Shown here piece after piece: positions 1 through 10,613 of a DNA stretch of 64,000 bases. How positions within the stretch are numbered: the first letter of the stretch is position 1; each line of letters starts with the position of its first letter. Source of the DNA: Dactylorhiza incarnata (lineage: Eukaryota > Streptophyta > Magnoliopsida > Asparagales > Orchidaceae); contig JAWHQI010000024.1 in the NCBI GenBank assembly GCA_033032865.1, forward strand, positions 2,790,001 through 2,854,000. The letters are read 5' to 3'. Both the position numbers and the translations under genes were made by a program. The notes below the pieces were generated by a model. That model did not search any database. It was not told the origin of the DNA and saw only the letters and a program-made list of their open reading frames with translations.

Positions 1-919
1 ATTCTTGAAGACAACATTTAATTCTCATGGGAATTATTTCTTGAATGCAACATTTATTTCTCAAGGCAACATTTAATTCCCTAGGAAAACTCTCGGTGTT
101 GGAGCCAAAATTGTCATCAACTTCCACACTCAGCGTCGGGTCAATGGATAGCGGAGGAATCAGGAACTGTAAACAATCAGTTACTAGCCCTTGAGGACCG
201 ACTGGACAAAGCACAAAAATAACTTGCAGCTAACAATGGCGAACACCAAATATGCCCGCAGTGGCGAATATCACCTGCTGCGGACATTAATATTCCACAA
301 AATATACTATTACAAGCTATTACAAGGTACAAGATGACATAGAAAACTAGAGGCACGCGATGACGTTATTAATTTACCTTGTTTCCACTGATCTATTTTG
401 AGATTTATGGTGATTGAAATGATCATTTTCCTCTGGTCTATTTTGAGATTTCTGGTGATCAATCTTGACGTTATTTTTCTACCTTGTTTGAGGTGAGTTG
501 ACAACTAGTGATGTTTTAAGTGGTGAAAAATACGAAGGATTATATTTTTTAAGACAACCCAAGTCAACGCATGACTTGCCCAATAAATAAAGAAATAGTA
601 TACACCCCTATAATTTTGGATGAATTCCCTTCATCAAAAGATGTAGGAATTCCACATGTGCGCGTAATCCTTAGGGGCATAGATCCTCGGCTTAGAATCC
701 TACCAACTATGTTTTCTCACATCACATTAAAGTACTTTTATGACAAACTCTGGGACTTGTCGACTTATCGAATGCTCTTGACACTTAGTGCTCATGTAAG
801 ATCTTAATGGGTTAATCTACACCTCCGTGTGGGGATAACCCGGGTAACTTCTCCGGAAAAGCGTCGAAAAGTCATGAACTACCAAGATTTCAGCTATAGA
901 GGCCTCCGTCCCCTTCATC
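1..919. other. unassigned AT-rich sequence left of remnant G
   Basis: I recognise no gene here. A short open frame on the plus strand at 571-807 matches no family I know and has no supporting context. The stretch lies where the gag and pol of the minus-strand remnant G would be expected, so it may be decayed retrotransposon interior, but I cannot align it to element B beyond about position 920. Confidence 0.4.
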
Positions 920-1165
920 TCAAGAAGGTCCTGAACACTTCATCTCCCTTTCTCCATCATCATTGCACATCCATTCTCTTCCCCTATTCTGCACCATGAG
1001 GCAGTCTTCCTCTAGACTTTTTGTTGTCTCAATAATTATGACCAGACTACGGTTGGCTGCGAATAGTAAGGCATGTTGGGTTCTGAAGGTATCTAAGATA
1101 ATTGTTATGCCTGCCCCAGCCCTGACTACTAAGATGGGGGTAGCGGCCAGTGGAAGAGGGATCAT
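920..1165 (-). pseudogene. decayed gag N-terminus of Tekay-like remnant G
   Basis: Read on the minus strand this 81-codon frame contains a stretch ending ILDTFRTQHAL. It resembles the start of the gag of element B (ILETFRAQQAP, near residues 33-43 of the protein starting at 30872). It is followed on the right by a leader that also matches element B. The similarity stops after about 45 residues and no capsid core or zinc knuckle is seen. The call rests on short similarity plus the correct position next to a matching leader and LTR. It is a fragment of an old element and cannot make a functional gag. Confidence 0.5.
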
Positions 1166-1363
1166 AGCCTGGGGGTTAAAACACTAAGTTTGTCAAAAAT
1201 GGTTGGTCTAATCTCATTGTTAAGTGAACATAAAAGTGTGATTTCCATATATGGGCACTCCAATGCTTCTGTTGCTTTAGTTTGTCCGCAAACTAGGCTC
1301 GCGCGAAGTGTCCCAGTACTTTGTGGATTTCATTACTTAGGATCGTGTTTGGTTGACACCAGT
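1166..1363 (-). mobile_element. leader and worn primer-binding site of remnant G
   Basis: The minus strand matches the leader of element B at 30665-30800: the shared blocks are TTTGCGGACAAACTA, the preceding GCGCGAGC-type block, and GTGCCCATA followed by GAAATCACA. A worn primer-binding site (TGGTGTCAACC on the minus strand, 1352-1362) lies next to the LTR edge. It shows that G and B are related but well separated in age or subfamily. Confidence 0.65.
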
Positions 1364-4300
1364 TTCTACGACCCCTTTTTTGCATTCATTTTCGGGTCTT
1401 ACCGCCCAGAATCACCATCTTATGGTGACACCAACACTTAGGTTAGTCATCACTACAAGACACTGATCATGCCGGCTAATATCAATCATCTAGGCCAACC
1501 ACAAGTATACGTAAGAACATTTAAACCACCAAAATTCACATCACACGGATAATATATAATGTAATTCCAAAAATAGACAAGTCCACAATGAGAAACAATA
1601 ATAGAAATGATAAGGACTTATTCTCGGTACATCAAGATCCTCACTACAAACGCTCGCGGAAGTAAATCAACAAATAATAACTCAATCAGTCTGGGGTATC
1701 GTCGTGGTACACTACAATGGCTCCTCACGCTCTATCTCCCTTCCATGCTGCTCCTCTTGGACATGCTGTTGTTGCTGCTCCGGCTCCACGCACTCCTGGT
1801 TGTTTTGACACATCCGGCCGTTAGTCAAAAAGACTAAGCAGTTTCGTCCACCCCTCCCACCATGACTCCTAGGCACAGTGCGGGAGGACGAAGAGAAAGG
1901 TATACAATAGAAGATATATAAGCAGGTGACATGACTCTATCTAATATAGTAGTGCATAGTAATATACAACTAACTAGCAGTTCAGCTATAGTAAACATTG
2001 AAGGCAACGTGAAGTAATAAAAATCCGTAATAAAGGAGAAGTACTAAAAGAGCAGTAACTAAGTAAAGGAAATGCAGCTAAAGTATCATCACAAGGAAGT
2101 AACTTAACTTATATGAATGCTCATACAAACTTATAAGTTATGGTTCGAGTTGCTTAAGTAACTCATCATATAAAAGAGCTCATACTAATTTTATATGATG
2201 AGGATCTTATTTTATGCAATGATATGAATGATATGTCATTCAATATTTAATTTTATGATATGATTTCACACACTCACACACATGACTTTGTACATACAGA
2301 CCATTAAGTTTCCACTTTTTAAAGGTAACTAACCTCTCGGGAACCCCCATCGTGGTCAAACGGTGGTAGAGGAGCGGGTGTCTCCTCGCCTAGGTGCGTA
2401 TAACACACTACCAGACCTAGTACCTAACATACGTTATGACACCTATCCTTGGTACTTATGAGCTCCTGTGTACACTTACTGGATCCATCGGAACCAGACC
2501 TTTTATAAGGCTAAGTGTAGGGTTATTAGGGAATGTGACCTTTCGATCGCGCAGTAAAACAACCTGGCCCTCTGAACACCTACCACTTGCCGAGTCATCG
2601 TACTTCCGTCGGTGTGTCGACTAGGCTAGTACCAAAGACCCACCAGTCCTCTGTTACATATTCACCAAGCTTATAGCTTGCAGGACCAATTCGTCCTTCG
2701 TAAATTCTGAGCCTACAGCTCCAAGGACTAACCAGTCCTTCTATAACGTAACCACACCGAGCCTCCAGCTCGCAGGACTAACTCGTCCTCCATACACATA
2801 TTCATCCATCCCTATAGTGTGTTACCAATCATTTTTCATTATCTACTTAATTATATTAATCTTTATCTTGTGATTTAGTTATACTTAACGATTTAAGGTG
2901 AATCTTGGACTTTTCGAGGACTACCCTGTGAGGGGCTCACAACATAATTCAATATAATGAAGGATGATTTATTTCATCAAGACAATAAAAATTCAATATG
3001 ATGAAGAAACTACTGAATATCAATAACCAAAATTTATGATAAATTTTCGAGAGGATTATAATGTTCTAATAAAAGCCTATCCAGGGATTTAAAATTTTCC
3101 AAGTAATATAGACCATAAATATTCCAATAATACAAAAGTGTGACAAATGGAACTTTTATATTTTCCAAAGTAAATGACTCCCAAAAATTCTAATAAAATT
3201 ACTAGGGGTGTAATATAACCTAAATTATCATGTGACAGGAAGTTAGAATTTTTCTAGGTCATTTGTTTTTTTCATTTCATTAATTTAATTGTGTGACATA
3301 ATCATAATTAATTAAATACCTAGGACTTTTAACCATCAAAATCCTAATTTTTCTATGGATGATTTATTTCATCATATTACTTGCATGCCCCAAATTTCAT
3401 GGGCATACATCAAGGGAATATTTAGGAATTCATAAAAGCATGAAATTATGATACATGCACACCATTCTCTAACATTTACCAAACTTGTATGTGAGATATC
3501 TCAGCATGCACTAGTCCAAATGGTCCAAATTTTGTCCAGGGTCTTTTCTTGACCAAATAGACCATCCATAAAAGATTTGAGTGGATGTGGCTTCATTAAA
3601 CCCTAGATCCACCACATGCATGAATATTTAAATTATTTCTAAAACTATAGAAATTATGTCTCCAAAAATTCTGATTTTTTGTCAGCATGTGAATCCCACA
3701 ATATTACATGCATGGTAAAAAGTTCAACCCATTTGGATGATTCAAATGATGTGGGCACTCAGATTTGTGTTTAGGATTCAATTTGTACACCATGCACCAA
3801 AACAGGTGTTTAGGGAGCTGTAGTGTGCCAAATCACATGAAACAAATTTTTAAGTAAAGACCTAGATCTACATTTTTCATGATGATCACTTTTCCTGTGT
3901 CTGCCTCTAAGGGGCCTAAATAATTATTTGAAACAACTGGTAGAACATGTGACATATTTGAATGTTTATAATACTTAATCAAAAATTTGTCTATGCACAG
4001 ATCTTAAAGCATATCAGGTGGCTAATGTGTTTCATCCCCAACCCGCATATGGCCATGAATGACCGACCTGGAGCTCCTTTCAAGCCCAAATACCGGCCAC
4101 GAACATCACCCCATGGCCGACCATCACCACCACCACCTCCACTGAGGTGGTGGTCGTCGAGGGGAGGTGTTTGGCGGCCGGATAGGTGCATGAATAGTGA
4201 TTTCGGGAGGGGGGAAATGGCTGAAATCTTGAGTTTGAAAACATGGATTCTTACTCTTTTGAGCTCGAATCAGTTCCTATAAGATCTAGGAAGCTAGCAA

Positions 4301-5129
4301 GAGAGGAGAGGGAGAGAAACCTACCTTGAATGAGGTTGATTTAGGGGTAATTTTTGGAATTGTCATGGTCAATCACTCAAGGTGAGCTCCATACCGATTT
4401 CGCTATACTCTAAATGCAGCAATCAAAAGCTAGATTTCAACTGCTCTCAAGCTTCTGAAGCTATTGGTGACCTCAATTCGGAGAATGGTGGAGTGTATAT
4501 GAAGTTGCCATGAAGGGGTAGTCGGCCAAGGCTTTGATTCCTGAAATTTCTTGCCATATGGCCTGGGGGTGGCTAGCATTCTACTGGGAACTGCATGGGG
4601 AGTTGAGGGGAGGCTCTTGGGAGAAGAATTAAGAGCCAAGTGGCAACAATTTCATGAATCCTTCATTTGGCTCTATTCAAATTTGGGGGAAATCTCATTT
4701 CCACCCTTGCATGCCTCATATTTTATGGATTCAGAGGGTAAATGAGGTAATTATGGTTGTGGGTTGCTGAGTGGGCTTAAATTGAAGGTCTTAGCCCATT
4801 GGAATTAGGATAGCCCCTTTTAATTTCATTTTTAGGCCAATTTCACCAATGTTGACTTTGGGTTGACTTGGTCAAATTGATGAGGTGGCTGCCCCCATAT
4901 GATGTTCATGGGTCCTATGACACCATCCAAGGTTGATTGAGTCATGGTGGAGTCATGATTGGGCTAATTGATCCATTTAGGATTGATTTGACCTAAGTTG
5001 CCCCTAAGTTGACTTTGGTCAATTTCATGAAATTAGTTGAGCCCCCTTGATTATTATTGACTTAATGGTCTCCCTTAGTGGTTAGGAGAGTATTGGTGAG
5101 CCAATTTGGTCATTTGAAGTAATTAAACT
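1364..5129 (-). mobile_element. 5' LTR of old Tekay-like Ty3 element G, cut by element A
   Basis: In reverse complement this resembles the 4.75-kb LTR of element B. The inner edge has the GGGTCTTAC-type block with the G-rich stretch before it. The middle (2340-2900) keeps the order of blocks seen at B 29400-29700, including CACTTAGCC and GTCCAGTCAG-like segments. The outer part (4780-5129) carries the repeated TTGACTTTGG/TTGACCAAAG words seen at B 26100-26700. A hairpin with 11-bp arms at 4129-4154 has a counterpart in B. The LTR stops where element A begins at 5130; its remainder is beyond the window. No gene is seen inside; the small frames here have no family resemblance. Confidence 0.65.
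4129..4154. repeat. hairpin in LTR of G, conserved in B
   Basis: Perfect 11-bp arms (ACCACCACCTC and GAGGTGGTGGT) enclose a 4-nt loop. A shorter version with 7-bp arms (CCACCTC/GAGGTGG) lies at 27374-27391 in the LTR of B and again in its 3' LTR near 37013. Confidence 0.6.
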
Positions 5130-6241
5130 TGTTGAAACCAGTAACCCGGTTTCAGCGTTCGAAAGGGGGGTGCGGCTAGCCCTTACTTGACCCATGCTAA
5201 GACCCTTGACTGATCGCTAAGAACTGAGAAACCTTGCCCTTGGAGAACACCTAAGTCCACAAACGGACCCCTTAAGCTGCAGCGTGGAGGTCCCACCACA
5301 TACCCGGAAGCTCTCAAGAAACTTCCCCTCCCAAGCCAATGTTGAGCCTGGGCACCTTGGAGGGCACTAAGAAGCACCTCACCGTCAACCTTTGATGATA
5401 AGTGGAGGGGGGTGCTTGCTCACAAGACCACGCGAGGGAGGGGGTAGGAACCAACCCTCCCAAGGTGCCCATGGGGGTCTATTTATAGACTTTCCCAAAA
5501 ATGGACTGCGAATAGCCAAAATCCCCCAACGGAGAGGGGACGGGCGAGTGGGGGGCTGTCCCCACTCGCCCCCTCAAGAGAGGATGGGCGAGTGGGGGGC
5601 TGCCCCCATTCGCCCCCTCAGAAGAGGATGGGCGAGTGGGGGCTGCCCCCACTCGCCCCCTCAAGAGAGGACGGGCGAGTGGTGGGTTGCCCCCATACGC
5701 CCCCTCAGAAGAGGACGGGCGAGTGGGGGGCTACCCCACTCGCCCCCTCAAGAGATGGCGGGCGAGTGGGGGGGGGGGGGGGGCTGCCCCCACTCGCCCC
5801 CTCAAGAGATGGCGGGCGAGTGGGGGGGGGGGGGCTTCACCCACTCGCCCCCTCAAGAGGTGGCGGGCGAGTGGGGGGCTGCCCCCACTCGCCCCCTCAA
5901 GAGGTGGCGGGCGAGTGGGGGGCTGCCCCCACTCGCCCACTCAAGAGAGGACGGGCGAGTGGGGGGCTGCCCCCACTCGCCGCCTCAAAATAGGACGGGC
6001 GAGTGGGGGGCTGCCCCCACTCGCACCCTCAAGAGAGGATGCGCGAGTGGGGGGGGGGGGGGGCTGCCCCCACTCGCCCCCTCAAGAGGGTCCCCCACTC
6101 GCCCCTTGGGCGGGCAAGTGGGGTGATACCCCACTCACCGAGTGGGATTCCTCCCACTTGTTCAAAGGGCCGGGCGAGTGGGGGATGTCCCCCCCCCCCC
6201 CACTCACCCGAGGAAGGTGGGTGCTCGGCCCACTTGATCCA
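5130..6241 (-). mobile_element. 3' LTR of element A
   Basis: It starts TGTTGAAACC and matches 50549-51476 in the same orientation. The inner edge is placed at ...GATCCA (6241) because a polypurine tract on the minus strand follows directly. The centre is filled with palindromic G/C repeats. The inner edge is inferred, because the matching end of the other LTR is cut off by element F. Confidence 0.7.
5538..6120. repeat. palindromic GC-rich tandem array in LTR of A
   Basis: About a dozen units carry arms GGGCGAGTGGGGG and CCCCCACTCGCCC around a 4-nt loop, separated by a CTCAAGAGAGGA- or CTCAAGAGATGG-type linker. Several units have runs of 10 or more G. The 5' LTR of A has the same array with fewer units (50956-51345), so copy number changes easily. 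Long open frames in several reading frames here come from the repeat and are not genes. Confidence 0.9.
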
Positions 6242-6262
6242 TTGCTCCTCCTTCCATCTCCT
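6242..6262 (-). promoter_or_regulatory. polypurine tract of element A
   Basis: The minus strand reads GGAGATGGAAGGAGGAGCAA immediately before the proposed LTR start TGGATCAAG. This is the usual place of the plus-strand primer. Confidence 0.6.
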
Positions 6263-6441
6263 TCGGACCCGCCGCGATTCCGCTGAGTCTGGGTTAACCA
6301 AATCAGCTCGGTAGATATGGGGGTTGTACACAATCCCCGCTCTTTTCGAGCTTGTTTCAAGCTCGGAAAGAATGTCCAACCCACCTATTTGACGAGTAGG
6401 TAGATTTTTTAGGGGAATCTTTGGAGGGCCCCGCTCAACGG

Positions 6442-6451
6442 CTATAAAAAC
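6442..6451 (+). promoter_or_regulatory. TATA box of antisense ORF in element A
   Basis: CTATAAAAAC on the plus strand, opposite to the pol of A, lies about 75 bp before the ATG at 6517. The spacing suits a plant core promoter with a short leader. Confidence 0.55.
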
Positions 6452-6516
6452 CCCGAGGGGGAGGTGAGGAGAGCTCCATCCCTGAGAGCTCCCCCTACTC
6501 TCCCCACTCGAACAGG

Positions 6517-7032
6517 ATGGATCCACCCCGAGACTTCAGGGCCCGCTTCAAGGCTCTCTTAGAGAAGGGTCAAACCGACCTAACGGAGCTTGGAGCTTTG
6601 GTTCGCGCTTATGTTGATCGCTTTTCTTCTCAACCTCTCCAACTGCACGGGCTCTAACCCTACTGTTTTACCAACCTGCAGGAACCCGGCATTGCCGACT
6701 CGCTTAGGAGACAGTGCGAGGAGTCGGACCAGGAGGTGCACGACCTAAGGGCTCAGCTTGCTGAGGCCCGAAGACAGCTAAAGGAGACAGGGAGATAAAG
6801 AGGTGGACTTCCGAAGGCATCGACGTCCGCCCCACCTTGCCCGGCTGAAGCAGAGAGTGCTCGGAGGAAGATCGTGACGTCAACGACCCAAGCCCTGGTG
6901 AACCGCCTTCATGGGGCGGATGCTCTCCGAGATAGCTGGAGGGGGGTCTATGCCGACGACGTCCTGCACGAGTTCCTCCCTTCTCCCGGGCGACCTGACT
7001 CGTCTCCTTACAGCTGTGGTTATTCCCCCTGA
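6517..7032 (+). pseudogene. antisense ORF of TAT element A, two in-frame stops
   Basis: A single reading frame runs 171 codons from ATG 6517 to TGA 7030-7032, broken only by TAA at 6655 and TAA at 6796. The first part is charged and helix-rich. The middle (about residues 66-93) has a heptad-like coiled-coil stretch containing DLRAQLAEARRQL. The last part contains TTQALVNRLHGADALRD and ends SPYSCGYSP. It lies between pol and the 3' LTR in the opposite orientation to pol, with a TATA box about 75 bp upstream. Extra antisense ORFs at this place are known in the TAT lineage; their function is not known. I infer that this is such a gene, decayed by two point changes. The coding look of the frame on both sides of the stops argues against chance. 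Confidence 0.6.
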
Positions 7033-7289
7033 ATGTCAGGGTTGTTGGGGGCCCCTCCCTTCTTGCTGCTTCTTACAGGAATCGTGCACCTCTTATTCTT
7101 CATTTTAACCCTGCATACACCGGTAGGGGTGGGGTTATAACTTATGTAATACATGATGCCACTGATCCAGCTATTATTCCTATGAATCTTTTAGCTCGTC
7201 CTTTTTTTTCTTTTTGCTGTTTGAACGGAACGATGCTCTAGGTCTTGACCTCTTCCTGCAAGGAAAAGATCTCAACATCCCCATTAGGT
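7033..7289. other. spacer between antisense ORF and tandem array
   Basis: T-rich stretches and no open frame of note. It would serve as the 3' untranslated region of the antisense transcript. Confidence 0.4.
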
Positions 7290-8560
7290 CTCAGACCCGC
7301 TCCTCAGGTCAACCTAACGAGTCTTCCATCTGCCGGCATGACTGAGCCTGGCGAATGGCCTCCAGTCAGGGACCTTAACGATTTGAGGCGAAGTATCCAT
7401 CCGATTCCTGGGAGCATTGCTTACCTGGGGACAGGGGAACTCAACGCCCTTCCAATCCAATTGGAGGCGGAAGTACACACCCGTGTCCTAGGGGCTCAGC
7501 TTGCCTGGAGTCAGAGGAACTCAGCGCCCTCCCAAATTCGTTACTGAGTAGCGAGTCGATCTGACGAGCCCCTCATCTGCCGGCATGACCGAGCCCGGCG
7601 AATGGTCTCCGGTCAGGGACCTTGCTAATTGGGGGTGGAATACCAATCTGCCACCCTAGGTGCTTACCTTCACCTGGAGGCAGAGGAACTAAACACCCTC
7701 CCAAGTCGGCTACCAAATAGCGAGTCAACCTGACGAGCCTCCCCATCCGCTGACATGACTGAGCCCAGCAAATGGTCTCTAGTCAGGGACCTTGCCAACT
7801 GGGGGTGGAATACCCATCTGCCACCCTAGGTGCTTACCTTTACCTGGATGCAGAGGAACTCAACACCCTCCCAAGTCGGCTACCAAATAGCGAGTCGACC
7901 TGATGAGCCTCCCCATCCGCTGGCATGACTGAGCCCAGCAAATGGTCTCTAGTCAGGGACCTTGCGAACTGGGGGTGGAATACCCATCTGCCACCTAGGT
8001 GCTTACCTTCACCTGGAGGCAGAGGAACTCAACACCCTCCCAAGTCGGCTACCAAATAGCGAGTCAACCTGACGAGCCTCCCCATCCGCTGGCATGACTG
8101 AGACCAACAAATATTCTCTAGTCAGGGACCTTGCCAACTGGGGGTGGAATACTCATCTGCCACCCTAGGTGCTTACCTTCACCTGGAGGCAGAGGAACTC
8201 AACACCCTCCCAAGTCGGCTACCAAATAGCGAGTCAACCTGACGAGCCTCCCCATCCGCTGACATGACTGAGCCCAGCAAATGGTCTCTAGTCAGGGACC
8301 TTGCCAACTGGGGGTGGAATACCCATCTGCCACCCTAGGTGCTTACCTTCACCTGGAGGCAGAGGAACTCAACACCCTCCCAAGTCGGCTACCAAATAGC
8401 GAGTCGACCTGATGAGCCTCCCCATCCGCTGGCATGACTGAGCCCAGCAAATGGTCTCTAGTCAGGGACCTTGCCAACTGGGGGTGGAATACCCATCTGC
8501 CACCCTAGGTGCTTACCTTCACCTGGAGGCAGAGGAACTCAACACCTTCCCAAAGAGTTA
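7290..8560. repeat. 170-bp tandem repeat array in 3' region of element A
   Basis: The block GGAGGCAGAGGAACTCAACA recurs at a steady step of 169-170 bp (copies near 7680, 7850, 8019, 8189, 8359 and 8529). Each copy also carries CTAGTCAGGGACCTTG and CCAAATAGCGAGTCGACC-type blocks. Older, more diverged copies with other spacing start near 7340. Such arrays between pol and the 3' LTR are known in TAT elements and can give rise to satellites. Confidence 0.9.
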
Positions 8561-8649
8561 ACCTCATCCGGAGGAGCCCAAAGCTTTCGCGACACAACTC
8601 CTCCTCCTGGAACCCCACCAACCTATGCTCCTGTCGACTATAGTAGTTA

Positions 8650-9266
8650 TCACAAGCTGGCCATCCGGCGCTTCACCTCCTCTTGCCGAACCGTGGCAAG
8701 GTCCCGGAGCTCCTCAACCATATCCAGTGAGAGTTGTTGCTCCTCCTCATTGTCCATTCTCCAGCCTTCGTCTCCCTCCTCGGCGGCTATGACCCGGGGG
8801 TATCTGACCTCGAACTCCACTGGGAGCACGGCTTCCGACCCATGGGAGAGTTTGAATGGCGTTTCTCCCGTCACCGTGTTGGGTGTCGTCCTCAGGGCCC
8901 ATAAGACCGAGGGAAGTTGCTCCACCCAATTCCCTTTCAAGTTCTCCACCTTCTTCTTCAACAGGTTGACTATGGCTTTGTTCGCGGCCTCTACCTGCCC
9001 ATTACTCTGAGGATGGTGAACAGATGCAAAGCGGAGGTCGATGCCCACTTGACCACAGAAACTAATGAGTTCATCGCTAGCGAACTGCGGCCCATTGTCT
9101 GTCACTATGGCGAGGGGGAGTCCGTGCCTGCAAATTATTTCTCCCCAAATAAAATTCTTTATCACCTGCGAGGTTGTCTTCGCCAAAGCCTTAACCTCCA
9201 CCCATTTGGAGAAATAGTCAATCATGACTAACAGGAATCTCCTCTGACCGCTGGCCTGAGGGAACA
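8650..9266 (-). pseudogene. integrase, catalytic core to C-terminus, of element A
   Basis: The minus strand encodes the retroviral-type integrase core. The first Asp is in MIDYFSKW, the second in VTDNGPQFAS, and the Glu in SNGQVEAAN, giving the D,D-35-E triad. A C-terminal region with an acidic EEGDEG stretch follows. The frame is open to 8650. The N-terminal part lies at 24163-24486; insertion of D cut the gene after VGPF, and the frames on the two sides fit together. Integrase joins new DNA copies to the chromosome, but this copy is split by about 15 kb and cannot be expressed as one protein. Confidence 0.85.
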
Positions 9267-9347
9267 TGTTGGGAAAATGATTTCTCTTAACCCCTGAAAA
9301 TGAGTTAAATATGAATTCCAAGAAAGGAAAATCAAGGTAAGTAAATA

Positions 9348-9592
9348 TGCGTCGAATAGTATTCGACGCAACGTCGAAGTTGTATCGATGTTCCTTTCAG
9401 AATGAGTCGAAGTAGCTCCAAGCAGAATTCGACGTATCCTATGTCGACGTAGCTCTGACTTCCAGTCGACGTATCTTGAGAAGTCGACGCACCCTAGTCG
9501 ACGCACCTTCCTTATTCTCCTCTCGACGCTCTGCCAGGATGAATTCGACGCCTACGTCGAATAGTAATCGACGCACGTCGATTTCTATGATT
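9348..9592. repeat. CGTCGA inverted-repeat cluster, LTR of D
   Basis: The first pair is perfect: TGCGTCGAA and TTCGACGCA with a 5-nt loop. About a dozen more CGTCGA/TCGACG words follow in both directions. The same cluster is in the other LTRs of this family at 11618-11836, 17600-17832 and 22930-23165. Confidence 0.9.
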
Positions 9593-9852
9593 AATTCAAA
9601 AATTGCCAGATCTCTTTCCTTCTTTTATAGATCTGATTTATATGGAATCAATTTATTCTTTATAGCCGTTCTGAATCATTCTTTCCTCTAATAGATTCTT
9701 GGCTAAATTGATTAAATCCTTTATGGACATTATTTGAAATCAGATTGAATACTTTCCTTCTATGGATATAACTGTTATGGAAATTTCTCTTTCTTTCTAA
9801 TACTCTGCCTGCTAATTGATTACTCTCCTATAGTGTTATTTTAATAAACAGA

Positions 9853-9863
9853 GCTATAAATAA
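9853..9863 (+). promoter_or_regulatory. TATA box in LTR of D
   Basis: GCTATAAATAA, repeated at the same place in the 3' LTR (about 23434) and, in reverse, in both LTRs of E (about 11330 and 17315). Confidence 0.6.
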
Positions 9864-10575
9864 CCAAGCAGGTCGGTAGAGAAAAATAAGAAGTGATCCA
9901 CCATATACACATTGAAAAAGAGGAAAAGCTCCCAAGTAAAAAGAAAGAGAGTTGAGAAAGATTTCTGCAGCAAGCATCAAGCATTCTTCTTCTTCTGCTT
10001 CTAAAGCCATACTGCGGCAAAATTCTGAAAAGCTTACAATCTCCTTCTCACTATAGAAGGGAGATTTAATTCACTACTTCTTGTGCTTCCAATCTTCTTG
10101 CTAGGAAGAAGATTCATTCTTGTCGTAAATACTTCTTTTCCTTTTTCTTATTTTCATTCTCACATATTGTAAAAGAGTTTTTAGAATCACTCTTCAAAAA
10201 ATTCAGTTGTATTGGTTCTAAGAGTCTCCTTTTCAAAAGACTCAGTTGGTTCTAAGAGTCTCCTTGTCAAAAGACTCAGGGTGGTTCTAAGAGTCTCCTT
10301 ATCAAAAGACTCAGTGCAAGATAGTGAATTTCCTACCAAGGGGGTAGAAGAGTGGACTACCCAAAGTTTGGGCAACCACTATATCTCTGTGTTGTGCTGT
10401 GATTTTTCTTATTGCATTTATTTTTCTTTACTTGTTTAATTCTTGTTGGTGTGTGGGAAGCCTTAATCTGTGATCACCACATATAAATATATATATTTGC
10501 ACAAAATATTTTAAATCTCTATTCACCCCCCCCCCCCTCTAGAGAATTCTAGTGAGGTTAACTGTGCACTTTCAA

Positions 10576-10589
10576 TTGGTATCAGAGGG
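10576..10589 (+). promoter_or_regulatory. primer-binding site of element D
   Basis: TTGGTATCAGAGGG directly after the LTR; this type pairs with the 3' end of initiator methionine tRNA. Confidence 0.8.
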
Positions 10590-10613
10590 AGGTTGATCTA
10601 AAAAGGTTAACTC

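Larger units (their letters stand above)
9267..10574 (+). mobile_element. 5' LTR of element D
   Basis: 1,308 bp, TG...CA. From left to right it holds a cluster of CGTCGA inverted repeats (9348-9592), a TATA box GCTATAAATAA near 9853, three copies of a roughly 34-bp unit GGTTCTAAGAGTCTCC... (10213-10317), and a C-run before CTCTAGAGAATTCTAG near the end. Confidence 0.9.

Noticed and set aside
571..807. 78-codon plus-strand frame
   Set aside because: No recognisable domain, no promoter or neighbour to support it; could be chance.
5392..6286. Several long overlapping open frames (up to 244 codons) in all frames
   Set aside because: They are translations of the palindromic GC repeat, give the same low-complexity words in every frame, and have no family resemblance.
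7290..8560. CRISPR-like regular repeats
   Set aside because: Direct 170-bp tandem copies without distinct spacers, in a plant retrotransposon.
8471..9010. 179-codon plus-strand frame
   Set aside because: It lies antisense to the integrase of A and partly over the 170-bp array; the minus strand has the clear protein motifs.
10523..10536. C-runs near the LTR ends of D (also 24113)
   Set aside because: Simple mononucleotide runs of differing length; no terminator or other function is supported.
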